From assembly GCA_011523825.1 (NCBI GenBank), contig WTFX01000017.1, positions 1 through 64,000 of the forward strand: DNA of 64,000 nucleotides. Direction: 5' to 3'. Source of the stretch: Microthrixaceae bacterium (GTDB lineage: Bacteria > Actinomycetota > Acidimicrobiia > Acidimicrobiales > Poriferisodalaceae). This document shows, in pieces, positions 41,452 through 50,533 of the stretch. Every line of letters starts with the position of its first letter. Positions within the stretch are counted from its first letter, which is position 1. A program made the translations under genes and the position numbers. The notes under the pieces are model-generated. The model was given only the letters and a program-made list of their open reading frames with translations. It did not search any database and was not told the DNA's origin.

Positions 41452-41895
41452 TCACGGTGTGGACCCTCGTACATGAAGATCAAGGCCGTCCAGCATCTGA
41501 TACGACACCTTGGAGAGCTGACGGATCAGCGCCTTTGCGATCAGCTTCTGCGGCGGGCGTGATCCAGCGTCGATGGCGGTGGTGAGTGACACCACCGTGC
41601 GAGGGCCTCGCTCGTCGAGATGCCAGGTGCTCTGCAGCGATCGAACCATGGCCGGCAATCCCTCGATGTCGTAGCCGAGCCGTTCGCCGGGCTGCCACTC
41701 GACCACCCGCTCCACCAGCGTTCGGCGCCCGGCCTGGATGCGCCGCACCGTGCCCACGCCCTCGGTCTGGGGGCTCAACAGGCACGAGTGATCGACGTTC
41801 GGGGCCCAGCGCGCGATCTCCCCAAAGTCCGCCAGCGCATCCCACACTTCGGCGGCGGCGACCGGTATCGCCAGCGTGGTGGTCGTCTCGGTCAC
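41452..41895 (-). CDS. SRPBCC family protein
   Basis: This 147-residue START-like protein opens TTTTLAIPVAAAEVWDALADF. It has the middle strands EGVGTVRRIQAGRRTLVERV and WQPGERLGYDI and ends with a long helix (KLIAKALIRQLSKVSYQMLD). The GTG at 41895 gives the family's usual start; longer readings add unrelated sequence. It is divergent from the LLM oxidoreductase gene, 151 bases away. Ligand unknown. Confidence 0.82.
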   Translation of the reverse strand: MTETTTTLAIPVAAAEVWDALADFGEIARWAPNVDHSCLLSPQTEGVGTVRRIQAGRRTLVERVVEWQPGERLGYDIEGLPAMVRSLQSTWHLDERGPRTVVSLTTAIDAGSRPPQKLIAKALIRQLSKVSYQMLDGLDLHVRGSTP

Positions 41896-42046
41896 AACCG
41901 CAACCCTAGCGGCGCGCCCATCTATTGTCGCTCGGACTGGCACTTGTTTCGCCAGAGCATCCGGGCCAGGGCCTCGCCCCAGCACTGCCACGAGCGTCAG
42001 GCGGGGTCCCACGGCAACATGGAGCCCCAGCGAACCGGAGGACCCC

Positions 42047-43081
42047 ATGCACGTCAGCGCGACACTGCCCCAGCACAACCTGCCAGCCGTGCCCGACGAG
42101 GTGCAGCGGATCGAGGCCGACGGCTACGACAGCGTCGTCACCATGGAGAACCGGCACGAGCCGTTCATCCCGCTGGCAATCGCGGCGGTCAACAGCGAGC
42201 GGGTGAAGCTGGCTACCAGCGTGGCCATCAGCTTCCCCCGCAGCCCGATGGTGACAGCCTCGACAGCGTGGGACCTGCAGGCGGCCTCGGACGGGCGATT
42301 CGTGCTGGGCATCGGCAGCCAGGTCAAAGGCCACAACGAGCGGCGGTTCAGCGTGCCGTGGTCGGCACCAGCACCCCGCATGGCCGAGTACGTGCAGGCG
42401 ATCCGGGCCATCTGGCACACATGGTCCACCGGCGAGCGGCTGAGCTACGACGGCGAGCACTACCAGTTCTCGCTGATGACGCCGAACTTCACGCCTGAAC
42501 CGCTCGACGGTCCGACTCCGCCGATCATGATCGCTGCGGTCGGCCCCGCCATGCTGCGGGTCGCCGGGCAGCACTGCGACGGGGTGCGCCTGCACGGCTT
42601 CTGCACGCCGGACTACCTGCGGGAACATGTCATGCCCGAGCTCCAGACCGGGCTCGACGGGGCCGGTCGCAGGCGCAGCGACTTCTGGGTGACCGGCGGT
42701 GGGTTCATCTGCACGGGCCCCGACGACGAGACCGTCGACCGCATGGTCGAGTGGGTGCGCTACCGGATCGGCTTCTACGGCAGCACCCGGGCGTACTGGC
42801 CGGTGCTTGAGCAGCACGACTTGGGCGACCTGGGCGAGAAGCTGAATCATCTGTCCCGCAACGACGGCTGGGGCCAGATGGCGGGCTGCGTCGACGACGA
42901 CGTGGTGCGCTTGTTTGCCGCCGTGGGTCGCCATGACCAGATCGCCGGCGCCATTGCCGAGCATTTCGACGGGCTGGTCGATGAGATCAACGCGTCGGTT
43001 GCCATGGACATCGGAGCCGACCTGCCGCCCGACGTGATTCAGGACATCCAGGCGATCCCCACCGACGGCAGCCCGGCCTGA
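42047..43081 (+). CDS. LLM-class F420-dependent oxidoreductase
   Basis: This 344-residue TIM-barrel flavin-type oxidoreductase resembles the TIGR03617 group of F420 enzymes. It has DGYDSVVTMENRHEPFIPLA, KLATSVAISFPRSPMVTAST, DGRFVLGIGSQVKGHNERRF and PPIMIAAVGPAMLRVAGQHC. These bind deazaflavin F420 and oxidise or reduce small organics. GGAGG precedes the ATG by 5 bases. It is followed on the same strand by a NIPSNAP-like gene, and the catabolic operon at 43.8 kb faces it. Confidence 0.88.
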   Translation: MHVSATLPQHNLPAVPDEVQRIEADGYDSVVTMENRHEPFIPLAIAAVNSERVKLATSVAISFPRSPMVTASTAWDLQAASDGRFVLGIGSQVKGHNERRFSVPWSAPAPRMAEYVQAIRAIWHTWSTGERLSYDGEHYQFSLMTPNFTPEPLDGPTPPIMIAAVGPAMLRVAGQHCDGVRLHGFCTPDYLREHVMPELQTGLDGAGRRRSDFWVTGGGFICTGPDDETVDRMVEWVRYRIGFYGSTRAYWPVLEQHDLGDLGEKLNHLSRNDGWGQMAGCVDDDVVRLFAAVGRHDQIAGAIAEHFDGLVDEINASVAMDIGADLPPDVIQDIQAIPTDGSPA

Positions 43082-43262
43082 GGCGACCTGGACAGCAGGT
43101 CGCCACCTTCAGGTCTCCAGTGCGACCGACCTGAGCCGGCATGCGCCTACCGTCTGCCACTCCAAGCTGCGGTGCACACGACGAGACCTTCAGCGAGCCT
43201 CGGTCAGGTTCGTGTCACAGGCCCCTGCGAGACTGCGTGTCACCTCAACGGAAGGAGCGACA

Positions 43263-43622
43263 ATGCCAGACACATCAGAAGCCATCGTGGAAGTCCGCGA
43301 CTACACCATCGATCCGGAGTGGTTCGAGGCTTACAAGGAGTGGGCCGCCGAGCATGCGGCGCCGTGGCTGCGGGAGAACCTCGATGTCATCGACTTCTGG
43401 GTCGATGACGGGCACGAGCCCGAGGTGGCCGGATCCGACCCGCAGGTGTCCCCCCACGGCCAGCCCAACGTGTGCTGGATCATCCGCTGGGCCAGCCGGG
43501 CCGCCCGCGAGGAGGGGTTCCGGTCGACGCTCGGCAGCCGGGAGTGGCAGGACGTCTGGGCCAAGCACCCCAACCCGAACGCCTACCTGCACCTCAACGT
43601 GCGCTTCATGAAAGCGGCCTGA
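43263..43622 (+). CDS. NIPSNAP / dimeric-barrel-like small protein
   Basis: This 119-residue protein has the ferredoxin-like alpha/beta pattern of dimeric barrels: VEVRDYTIDPEWFEAYKEWA, then a strand IDFWVDDGHEP, and CWIIRWASRAAREEGFRSTL with SREWQDVWAKHPNPN. The last part is typical of NIPSNAP-type proteins, which often sit in catabolic clusters. Strong GAAGGAG before ATG 43263. Convergent with the enamidase gene. Confidence 0.75.
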   Translation: MPDTSEAIVEVRDYTIDPEWFEAYKEWAAEHAAPWLRENLDVIDFWVDDGHEPEVAGSDPQVSPHGQPNVCWIIRWASRAAREEGFRSTLGSREWQDVWAKHPNPNAYLHLNVRFMKAA

Positions 43623-43770
43623 GCCAGCGGCCAGCGGCCAGCGAAGCCGCTGCCTTGAGCCGCCGTGGTGGGATGACGGGATGGCCGCGGGGCGGCGGTC
43701 GTCGCGTCGCATGACCGAGGCGGTGCGCCGCGCGTGTTGGAAGCGATGCGGGAGCGCGGGCGGGCCGAGG

Positions 43771-44955
43771 TCAGAACTGCTGGAGGACTGACGAGCGGCT
43801 CACGGTGATCGGGCGGGTCGTGGGCGGCGTGTTGCGGCTGCGGCCGACGAAGCGGGGCACGCCGTCGGTGACCACGGCACCCACTGCGATCATGTCGCCA
43901 TTCTTCATGGCGTCCAGGGCGGTGTCCTTGGTGCCGCCGAGCGGGGCGTCGATCACGATCAGGTCGGCGTCGCGGCCGACGGCGACAAGGCCGTTGTTGA
44001 GGCCGAAGGTTTGGGCCACGTTGCCGGTGGCGGCGCCGATGAGATGAACGACATCTAGGTCGCTGACGGCGGCCATGTGCACGATCGTGTAGAGCATCCC
44101 CAGCGGCATGATGCCGCTGCCGGTGGGGGTGTCGGTGCCGATGAGCAGGCGGTCGAAGGCGTCGTGACGATGCGCGGCTTCGGCGGCGAGGATGCCGGTG
44201 CGCAGGTTGCCCGCGGCGCACACCTGCATGCCGATCTGAGTCTGGCCGGCGATCATGTCGTAGTAGCGGTCCTCGATGGCGACCGGGCCGCCGTTGATGT
44301 GGAACGAGATGTCGGGATCGATGTCGAGCACGTCCTCGCCCGTCACCGGGAACGTGCCGGGGATCGAGCAACCGCCGGTGTGCAGCGTGGTGACCAGGCC
44401 GGCTTCCTTGGCCATGGCGACCAGCTCGACGTAATCCTTGGCGCCCTCGACGTCGCCGAAGCCGGCTTTGCAGAGCCACACCCCGTCGGCCCTGACGGCT
44501 GCGAAGTCGTCGGGCTCCAGTCCCGGCTCGAGCAGCAGCGACCCGGCATGAACCCTCATGCCGCCAGGACGGAAGTTCTCGTAGCACTTGTGAGCAGCAA
44601 CCGCGAGGGCCTTCACCCCGGCCAGGTCGTGCGGCCGCCCTGGGATGTGCACCTCGCCCGCCGACAGCGCCGTCGTGGTGCCGCCATGCAGGTAGCTCTC
44701 GAGGTAGCCCACCGTGTTCTGGCGTGGCGTGAAGTCGCCGAACGCCACATGCACATGCGAGTCGATCAAGCCGGGCGCTACGGTGGCCCCGGCCGCGTCG
44801 ATCACCACGTCGCATGACTCAAGCTCGTCCGCATCGGCCGCGGCACCGATCCAAGAGATCAACCCTCCGTCAGTGACCACCGTGTCAGCATCGATCAGAG
44901 GCATGCGCCAGTCACCCGATAGCAGCGTGCCGATGTTGATGATCGCCGTATGCAT
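43771..44955 (-). CDS. Enamidase-like amidohydrolase
   Basis: This 394-residue amidohydrolase closely follows the plan of enamidase (6-oxo-1,4,5,6-tetrahydronicotinate amidohydrolase), which opens a nitrogen ring during nicotinate fermentation. It shows GTLLSGDWRMPLIDADTVV, APGLIDSHVHVAFGDFTPRQ, LHGGTTTALSAGEVHIPGRP, TTLHTGGCSIPGTFPVTGED, SFHINGGPVAIED and DADLIVIDAPLGG. Metal ligands are the HVH pair and the His in TLHTGG and SFHING. The ATG overlaps the stop of a relic AA_synth frame (TGATG). The substrate is likely a cyclic enamide; which one is unknown. Confidence 0.85.
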   Translation of the reverse strand: MHTAIINIGTLLSGDWRMPLIDADTVVTDGGLISWIGAAADADELESCDVVIDAAGATVAPGLIDSHVHVAFGDFTPRQNTVGYLESYLHGGTTTALSAGEVHIPGRPHDLAGVKALAVAAHKCYENFRPGGMRVHAGSLLLEPGLEPDDFAAVRADGVWLCKAGFGDVEGAKDYVELVAMAKEAGLVTTLHTGGCSIPGTFPVTGEDVLDIDPDISFHINGGPVAIEDRYYDMIAGQTQIGMQVCAAGNLRTGILAAEAAHRHDAFDRLLIGTDTPTGSGIMPLGMLYTIVHMAAVSDLDVVHLIGAATGNVAQTFGLNNGLVAVGRDADLIVIDAPLGGTKDTALDAMKNGDMIAVGAVVTDGVPRFVGRSRNTPPTTRPITVSRSSVLQQF

Positions 44956-45035
44956 CAGCCCCGCCTCGTCTTCTCGACCCGCACTAGATCAACTCCGATC
45001 ATGTTCTCGATGCTCAGACCGCCGACCCGACGATG
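44955..45035 (-). pseudogene. Relic 3' end of a second AA_synth gene
   Basis: The frame reads RGEPHRRVGGLSIENMIGVD and ends at a TGA that overlaps the enamidase ATG. It matches the C-terminus of the intact AA_synth gene (RGRPHHRVGGLSIDDAVGED). Upstream the frame is closed by TAG and the rest of the gene is gone. A duplicated or ancestral copy was deleted. Confidence 0.55.
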
Positions 45036-45170
45036 CGGCTCACCCCGGCAGTGACAGCGCTAGCCACGCGACAGTTCGCCGTCAGCTCGGCCGACAGCGC
45101 GGCGCCGACATTGACCGTCTCATGCATCAGGTCAGCCCCCTCAACTCGGCCGATGTCCGACCAGCACGCA

Positions 45171-45743
45171 TCAGGTCAGCCCGTCCTCGCCGACTGCGTC
45201 GTCGATGCTCAGGCCGCCGACGCGGTGGTGCGGGCGGCCACGGTTGGCGAAGCAGCAGATCACGGCGATCTCGTCGGCCAGCGGCGCGTCGTGGAGCGTG
45301 ATGCTCATGGCGTCGTAGTGCGAGCGCACATACAACGCATCCTTGTATGCCAGCGGGACGTCGATGGACGCCCCGGGCTGGGCACGCTTGGTGGCCGAGG
45401 AGATCCAGGCCGAACCGCCGCCGGCTGCATCGCGCAGCACGTTGCCGTACGGCGTGGTGAGCAGCGCCACACCGTGCTCCTGCTCGCCGTCGAGCCCCAC
45501 GATGGCCGCCTTGCCGTAGCTCATGACCGAGTACGGCTGCATCTGCTCCACCGCCAGCGCCGCGATCTCCTCGCCGAGCTCGACGCTCGCCTCGTAGTAC
45601 GGCGACAGATCCTGAACATGTCGTCCCGCATAGTCGTTCTTCACGACCGCTACGACTGCCACCTTGCGCAGCACCGGATCGACGTCGACCCCCGCCTCGC
45701 TGCGGGTGTCCTCGACGAACGTCATCATCTTGCGGATCTCCAT
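45171..45743 (-). CDS. AA_synth family protein (DUF1185)
   Basis: This 190-residue protein matches the amino-acid-synthesis family PF06684. It has MEIRKMMTFVEDTRSEAGVD, KVAVVAVVKNDYAGRHVQDL, MSYGKAAIVGLDGEQEHGVA, DVPLAYKDALYVRSHYDAMS and the end RPHHRVGGLS. The family's biochemistry is poorly known, and members occur in catabolic clusters with amidohydrolases. Its ATG shares one base with the HpaB stop (TGATG), so the two are coupled. Confidence 0.85.
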   Translation of the reverse strand: MEIRKMMTFVEDTRSEAGVDVDPVLRKVAVVAVVKNDYAGRHVQDLSPYYEASVELGEEIAALAVEQMQPYSVMSYGKAAIVGLDGEQEHGVALLTTPYGNVLRDAAGGGSAWISSATKRAQPGASIDVPLAYKDALYVRSHYDAMSITLHDAPLADEIAVICCFANRGRPHHRVGGLSIDDAVGEDGLT

Positions 45744-47197
45744 CAGCGGATCTCCCATTCGGCATCGTTGCCCTCGAGCATCTTGTCCAGCAGCCGGTCG
45801 GCGCCCTCCCAGTCGTAGGTGCGGAAGCTGTGGCCCTGGGTCACGAACTGCGCGCCGGCGTAGAACATCTCGTACTGGGTGTGGCGGCTGGCGAACTCCG
45901 AGCCGATGGCGTCCCACGCCAGCTTCAGGAACTTCATCCGCTCGTACGCGCCCTCGCTGTCGCGGGCCGAAACCAGCGTGTCGTCGAGCACCGCTGCCAC
46001 CTCAGGACTCGACAGGTCGGCCGACGACGACGGCAGCATGATCAACCCGCCGCCGGCGAGCTCGCGGATCTCGGTGATCAGCTGCGGGTACAGGGCCTGC
46101 GTCGTGACCTGAGCGGAGTACAGCAGGTGCCGGTTGGGCATGAAGTACTCGCCGAACTGCTGCCCGCTGGCCTCCATTCCGAACATCAGGCCCTCGACCG
46201 CAGCCACACGGGCGGCCAGCTCGCCGAGCTTGGCCTGCACGATGTTCACCGTGCCGATCGTCTCGGTGAGCCGCCGGGCCACGGCCAGCAGGAACCGCAG
46301 CTTCACCACCAGGCGCACCTGCGCTTGGTAGTTCTGGTACACGTGCCCCGGCGTCTCGTGGAACTGGCGCCGGCACATCTCGGTGTCGCGGTACACGAAG
46401 ACCCGCTCCCACGGCACCGTCACGTCGTCGAAGTAGATGATGGCGTCGTTCTCGTCGAACCGGTGCGACAGCGGATTGTCGAACGGGCTGACCGCATGCT
46501 GCTCGAAGCTCTTGCGTGACACGATCTTCACGCCGGGCGTGTCAAGCGGCAGCGCGAATGAGATCGCCAGATCCTCCTCGCCGGGTTGAAGCGGCTGGAT
46601 GTTCGCGACCAAGACCTCCTCGGCCATGATCGAGCTGGTCCCCAGCATCTTCGCTCCTCGCACCACTGGCCCGTCGGGCCCCTCGTCCACGATGTGGGTG
46701 GTGATCTGCTTCGGTTGATCGCCCCACGCCTTGGACCGGTCGCCCTGGGGGTTGATGATCACGTAGGTCAGGAAGATGTCGTTGGCCCGGGACCACTCGT
46801 AGTAGTCCCAGTAGGCCTTGGCGCATCGGGGGTTGTGCTCTTCGAACAGATCCAGCGCCATGAGCTGGCCCGACACGGCACACGCCAGATGATCAGGCGA
46901 GCGGCCCATGTAGCCGGCATGCAGCTCGGCCCACGCCGTCATGGCGAGGCGCTTGGCCACCAAGTCCTCATACGACCGAGGCATATGCCACGCGCGGTTG
47001 GTCCGCCGGCCGTCGCCGATGTCGAACGTCATCAGCTCCTGATTCTCAGCCTGGAAGTCGTACAGCCCGGCGATGGCCCGGCAGCTCTGCGCGAACGCGG
47101 GATGCTCCGCAACCCGCGTGATCAGCTCCCCTTCCAGGTACACCTGCCGGTCGGTGTCAAGCGCGGCCAGATGCGCCCGCCCGTCCTTTACCGCCAT
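45743..47197 (-). CDS. HpaB-type flavin-dependent monooxygenase
   Basis: This 484-residue protein is the oxygenase component of the 4-hydroxyphenylacetate 3-hydroxylase family. It has the acyl-CoA-dehydrogenase-like fold with RAWHMPRSYEDLVAKRLAMT, NDIFLTYVIINPQGDRSKAW, GPVVRGAKMLGTSSIMAEEV, FDDVTVPWERVFVYRDTEMC and GGGLIMLPSS. It uses reduced FAD from a separate reductase, which is not found in this window. It heads the operon HpaB, AA_synth, enamidase, so the substrate may be an N-heteroaromatic rather than hydroxyphenylacetate. Confidence 0.9.
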   Translation of the reverse strand: MAVKDGRAHLAALDTDRQVYLEGELITRVAEHPAFAQSCRAIAGLYDFQAENQELMTFDIGDGRRTNRAWHMPRSYEDLVAKRLAMTAWAELHAGYMGRSPDHLACAVSGQLMALDLFEEHNPRCAKAYWDYYEWSRANDIFLTYVIINPQGDRSKAWGDQPKQITTHIVDEGPDGPVVRGAKMLGTSSIMAEEVLVANIQPLQPGEEDLAISFALPLDTPGVKIVSRKSFEQHAVSPFDNPLSHRFDENDAIIYFDDVTVPWERVFVYRDTEMCRRQFHETPGHVYQNYQAQVRLVVKLRFLLAVARRLTETIGTVNIVQAKLGELAARVAAVEGLMFGMEASGQQFGEYFMPNRHLLYSAQVTTQALYPQLITEIRELAGGGLIMLPSSSADLSSPEVAAVLDDTLVSARDSEGAYERMKFLKLAWDAIGSEFASRHTQYEMFYAGAQFVTQGHSFRTYDWEGADRLLDKMLEGNDAEWEIR

Positions 47198-47239
47198 GTC
47201 ATGACACTAAGAGGTGCGCCCGCTGCTGGGGGCGGAGAG

Positions 47240-48073
47240 TCAACTCATCGGCACCAGCTCGGCGGTGCCGAACACCACGCGGAAGCGGACGCACCAGACC
47301 GACACGGTGTTGTAGCGATCCAGATCGATGCCCTCGGGCACCACGTAGTTCTGCGCCCCGATATTGCCCTTCAGGTCGCCCAAGTCGATGAAGTCGGCCA
47401 CGAGGTCGCCGACCGATGCGTCGGGAGCTGCAGTGTGCAGGTACACGTTCAGATCAGGACCGTTGTCGGTCGCGAAGTCGTCGTCGAATCGCAGGAACGT
47501 CTGCGTGCCGTCGGTGAGCACCACCGCCGTGCCCTCGGCAGGATGCGACCGCGGCCCGAAGCTGCCCACATAGGCCACACGCACGCTCGGCTCGGCGGCG
47601 GCGGTGGTGGGCGGCACCGTGTCGGAAGCCTCGTCGGCGGTCTCACCGGCTGCCTGGTCTGCGTCCGCAGCCGATTCGCCGTCGCTCGTGGCTCCGGGCT
47701 TGGCAATCTTCTCGCCTGCGGGGTCAGCCTCGCCTCCCTCAGTCATCCCCGCCGACTCGTCAGCATGCTCGCCGACCGACATCGACTGATCGGTGACCGG
47801 CTGCTCGGAGTCGGCGGCCTCTGTGGTGTCGCCGGTTGCGACGGCTGCCGTGGTGGCCGTGTCCAGCGCCTCGCTGATCAGCGCATCGATGTCGGCCTCG
47901 ACAGCGAACTCAGGGCCCTCCTCGTCGACCACCTCGTCCACGAAGATCAGGTGGAACGCAAACACGAAGAAGACCAGGTAGATGCCGACCCCCACCACAG
48001 CGGCGAGTCCGGTGCCGAGCGCCCAGCGCCCGCCGGTGGATCGGGGTATCAACTTGCCCAGCAACCGTCTCAT
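47240..48073 (-). CDS. Membrane-anchored DM13 domain protein
   Basis: This 277-residue protein has one membrane span (about 17-45: ALGTGLAAVVGVGIYLVFFV), then an acidic Ala/Thr/Glu-rich linker (about 50-165) and a C-terminal DM13 domain (about 165-277): YVGSFGPRSHPAEGTAVVLT, FLRFDDDFATDNGPDLNVYL and the conserved Cys in NTVSVWCVRFRVVFGTAELV. DM13 domains are thought to take part in extracytoplasmic redox reactions through that Cys. Start ATG 48073. Confidence 0.85.
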   Translation of the reverse strand: MRRLLGKLIPRSTGGRWALGTGLAAVVGVGIYLVFFVFAFHLIFVDEVVDEEGPEFAVEADIDALISEALDTATTAAVATGDTTEAADSEQPVTDQSMSVGEHADESAGMTEGGEADPAGEKIAKPGATSDGESAADADQAAGETADEASDTVPPTTAAAEPSVRVAYVGSFGPRSHPAEGTAVVLTDGTQTFLRFDDDFATDNGPDLNVYLHTAAPDASVGDLVADFIDLGDLKGNIGAQNYVVPEGIDLDRYNTVSVWCVRFRVVFGTAELVPMS

Positions 48074-48120
48074 CGCTCAACCCGTCCCTCGTACTCCATG
48101 CCTCCACCGTAGGAGCCCCG

Positions 48121-48225
48121 CTGGCCCGCCCATGTTCAGGAGCGAGTAGCCGCAATGGGGAAGGATGGCTGGCCCACCCATGTTCGGGAGCAAGTAGCCG
48201 CAATGGGGAAGGATGGCTGGCCCGC
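48121..48225. repeat. 48-base tandem repeat, 2.2 copies
   Basis: Unit 1 is 48121-48168, unit 2 is 48169-48216 and a partial third runs to 48225. The units differ at only three positions. The repeat lies between the DM13 and DsbB-like genes. Confidence 0.75.
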
Positions 48226-48243
48226 TACGAGCGAGAAACGGCG

Positions 48244-48271
48244 GTGCAATGCGAATGGTGCAATGCGAATG
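48244..48271. repeat. 14-base tandem repeat, 2 copies
   Basis: The unit GTGCAATGCGAATG occurs twice in a row, 18 bases after the larger tandem repeat and just before the 3' end of the DsbB-like gene. Confidence 0.7.
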
Positions 48272-48276
48272 ACGTG

Positions 48277-48795
48277 TCAAGAACGGCGCCGCGCCAAGAT
48301 CAGCAGTGCACCCACCAGCACGAAGACGCTTCCGGCCATGTACGGGATCGACACGAACCCGAACTCCCACGCGTAGCGCACTGCGCACGGGCTGGTGATG
48401 CTGCACGAGGTGGCGCCCTCCAGATCCGGGAAGTGCTGCAGCAGGTAGTGCCACGTGGACATCGCGGCACCCGCCACGCACATCGGCAGCCCGTAGCGGT
48501 ACACGGTCCGATCCCGGAACAGCAGCCCGATGATCAGCACCAGCGCCAGCGGGTACATGGCGATGCGCTGGAACCAGCACCAGCGACACGGTTCGAGATG
48601 CGCGATCTCCGACAGGTACAGCGAGCCGAGCGTGGCACCAGTTGCCAGCAGTGCGGCGACTCCCACCACCGCCCGTGCGTTGACAGCGCCGCGCCCCATC
48701 GAGACACGCCCTCGCGCACGCCGCACGGCTGCCACCACCAGACCCAGCGTTGCGACATTGCACACGATCGCCGCAATGGCGAACAGCCGGAGCAT
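48277..48795 (-). CDS. DsbB/BdbC-like disulfide oxidase
   Basis: This protein of about 172 residues has four membrane helices and two Cys pairs: LEPCRWCWFQR, the CxxC of DsbB, and ATSCSITSPC in the second loop. It would reoxidise an extracytoplasmic thiol oxidase using quinone. ATG 48795 leaves the first helix intact; TTG 48846 would add 17 residues. The many Cys-containing lipoproteins in this window would need such a system. Confidence 0.85.
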   Translation of the reverse strand: MLRLFAIAAIVCNVATLGLVVAAVRRARGRVSMGRGAVNARAVVGVAALLATGATLGSLYLSEIAHLEPCRWCWFQRIAMYPLALVLIIGLLFRDRTVYRYGLPMCVAGAAMSTWHYLLQHFPDLEGATSCSITSPCAVRYAWEFGFVSIPYMAGSVFVLVGALLILARRRS

Positions 48796-48890
48796 CTGGT
48801 CGAGAGTCAAGTGCTCAGCGTGCCAGATTTTCCCACCGCGATTCAATGCCTAGTAATAGCGAGTATTTGAAATGCGCTCGGCGTTCGAAT

Positions 48891-50408
48891 TCAGCGGCGC
48901 GACCGGTCCGGCCGCCCGATCGGAATCCACAGCGACACGAACGCGACGATCGCAGACACCAAGAAGAACGCCAGCCCGCGCTGGTAGTAGGTGATCGAGC
49001 CGGCTTCTTCCTTCAGCAAGGCGAACAGACCCGCGATGCCGATCGCCGACGCCGCGTAGCGCAACGTGTTGAACAACCCGCTGATCTCGCCGAAGTACGA
49101 GTCGTCGACCCACGCCAGCGCCACGCTGTTCAGCAGCGGCACGCACATCCCCCAGCCCAACCCGAACAGCGCGATCGTGGGCGCCATCTCACGGAAATAG
49201 TCGGCCTCGGTGCCCAGCCGTACCACCTGCCACCCGATGGCAATGACCTGGATGGCTGCACCGGTGCGGCACAGCGCAATCGCGTTCCAGCGCTCCCCCA
49301 GCCGGCTGAAGAACACCGTGGACGCACCGGCGACGATGGGGCCGACGGTGACGCCGAATCCCACCTGAAACTCCGAATACCCCCAGAAGTTGAACATGAA
49401 CAGCGGCCAGATCAGCCAGATCGACTGCGACGAGATGCCCACCAAGAAGTTGGCGAGCTGCGTCACCCACACACCGCGCCCTCGCAACAGGTGCAGGTTG
49501 AGCAGCGGTTCGGGATGACGCAGCGAATTGGCGACGAACCAGGCGAATGCACCCGCTCCCACCGCCACCACGACGAGCGTGACCGGCGACGTCCATCCCC
49601 AGACGCGCCCGCCCTGCATGATCGCCGTGACCAGCGCCGCGAGCCCGATCGTTCCCGCCGTGGCGCCGGTCACATCGAGCCGGTGCTTGACCTCCGGGGG
49701 CGGCAGTTCGGTGAGCAGGCGCCACGCCACTACGAACATCAGCACGGCGAGCGGCGCGCTCACGAAATACAGGAATCGCCAGCCGACGGTGCCCAAGAGC
49801 AGCGCAGACAGACCCGGGGCGATGCCCGCGGCGAGAGGACCGGCAGCGGACCACATTCCCACGGCGCTCGTGCGGCGCGACTCGGGGAACAGCGGCAGCA
49901 CAAGACTCAATGAGGCAGGCAGGATCGCAGCCCCGCCGATCGCCTGCAACACCCTGGCCAGGTTCAGCGTCCACACGGTCGGCGCCACCGCCGACAGCAC
50001 GGCGGACACCGCAAACAGCAGCAGCCCCGACTGGAAGATCAGCTTGCGCCCGATGCGGTCGGCCAGCCGACCGGCCAGCGGCAGGAAGGCTGCCGTGCCG
50101 ATCATGTACCCGGCGATGCCCCATCCCACGTCCGCGGCAGTGGCCCCGACGAAGCTCTGCCGGATCGAGTCCAGGGCGATGTTGGTGGCGGTGCTGTTGA
50201 AGCCGACCAGCACGGTGCCCAGCGACGCCACCGAGAGCGCCCGCCAGGCCCGCCCCGATACCGCCTCCCGAGTGCGTGAACCCGCCGGAGGAACCTGACG
50301 ATCTGCACGAGGTACCGGCGCGGGCAGTTCGGCGACGCCTGGTTCAACCCGTGCGACCTGCGGGACGCGGGCCAGATCAACCTGACCTGGCTCGATCTCG
50401 TTCCGCAT
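48891..50408 (-). CDS. MFS multidrug-type transporter (DHA2-like)
   Basis: This 505-residue transporter has a cytoplasmic N-terminus of about 55 residues, then many membrane helices. MFS signatures include GRLADRIGRKLIFQSGLLLF between helices 2 and 3, LARVLQAIGGAAILPASLSL and RTSAVGMWSAAGPLAAGIAP, as in EmrB/QacA-type proton-driven exporters. The cargo is unknown. It starts at ATG 50408 and runs alone. Confidence 0.9.
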   Translation of the reverse strand: MRNEIEPGQVDLARVPQVARVEPGVAELPAPVPRADRQVPPAGSRTREAVSGRAWRALSVASLGTVLVGFNSTATNIALDSIRQSFVGATAADVGWGIAGYMIGTAAFLPLAGRLADRIGRKLIFQSGLLLFAVSAVLSAVAPTVWTLNLARVLQAIGGAAILPASLSLVLPLFPESRRTSAVGMWSAAGPLAAGIAPGLSALLLGTVGWRFLYFVSAPLAVLMFVVAWRLLTELPPPEVKHRLDVTGATAGTIGLAALVTAIMQGGRVWGWTSPVTLVVVAVGAGAFAWFVANSLRHPEPLLNLHLLRGRGVWVTQLANFLVGISSQSIWLIWPLFMFNFWGYSEFQVGFGVTVGPIVAGASTVFFSRLGERWNAIALCRTGAAIQVIAIGWQVVRLGTEADYFREMAPTIALFGLGWGMCVPLLNSVALAWVDDSYFGEISGLFNTLRYAASAIGIAGLFALLKEEAGSITYYQRGLAFFLVSAIVAFVSLWIPIGRPDRSRR

Positions 50409-50533
50409 CCGTACCAGCGTACGGCTCGACTCACCCCGCCAATCGCGGAAATCGAAAGCTGATTAGAGAACCGGCAAGGGCGTTGCTGTCAGGCAAACGG
50501 CGCCCAGCGGGCGAGGACCTGCCGGCGGCCTGA

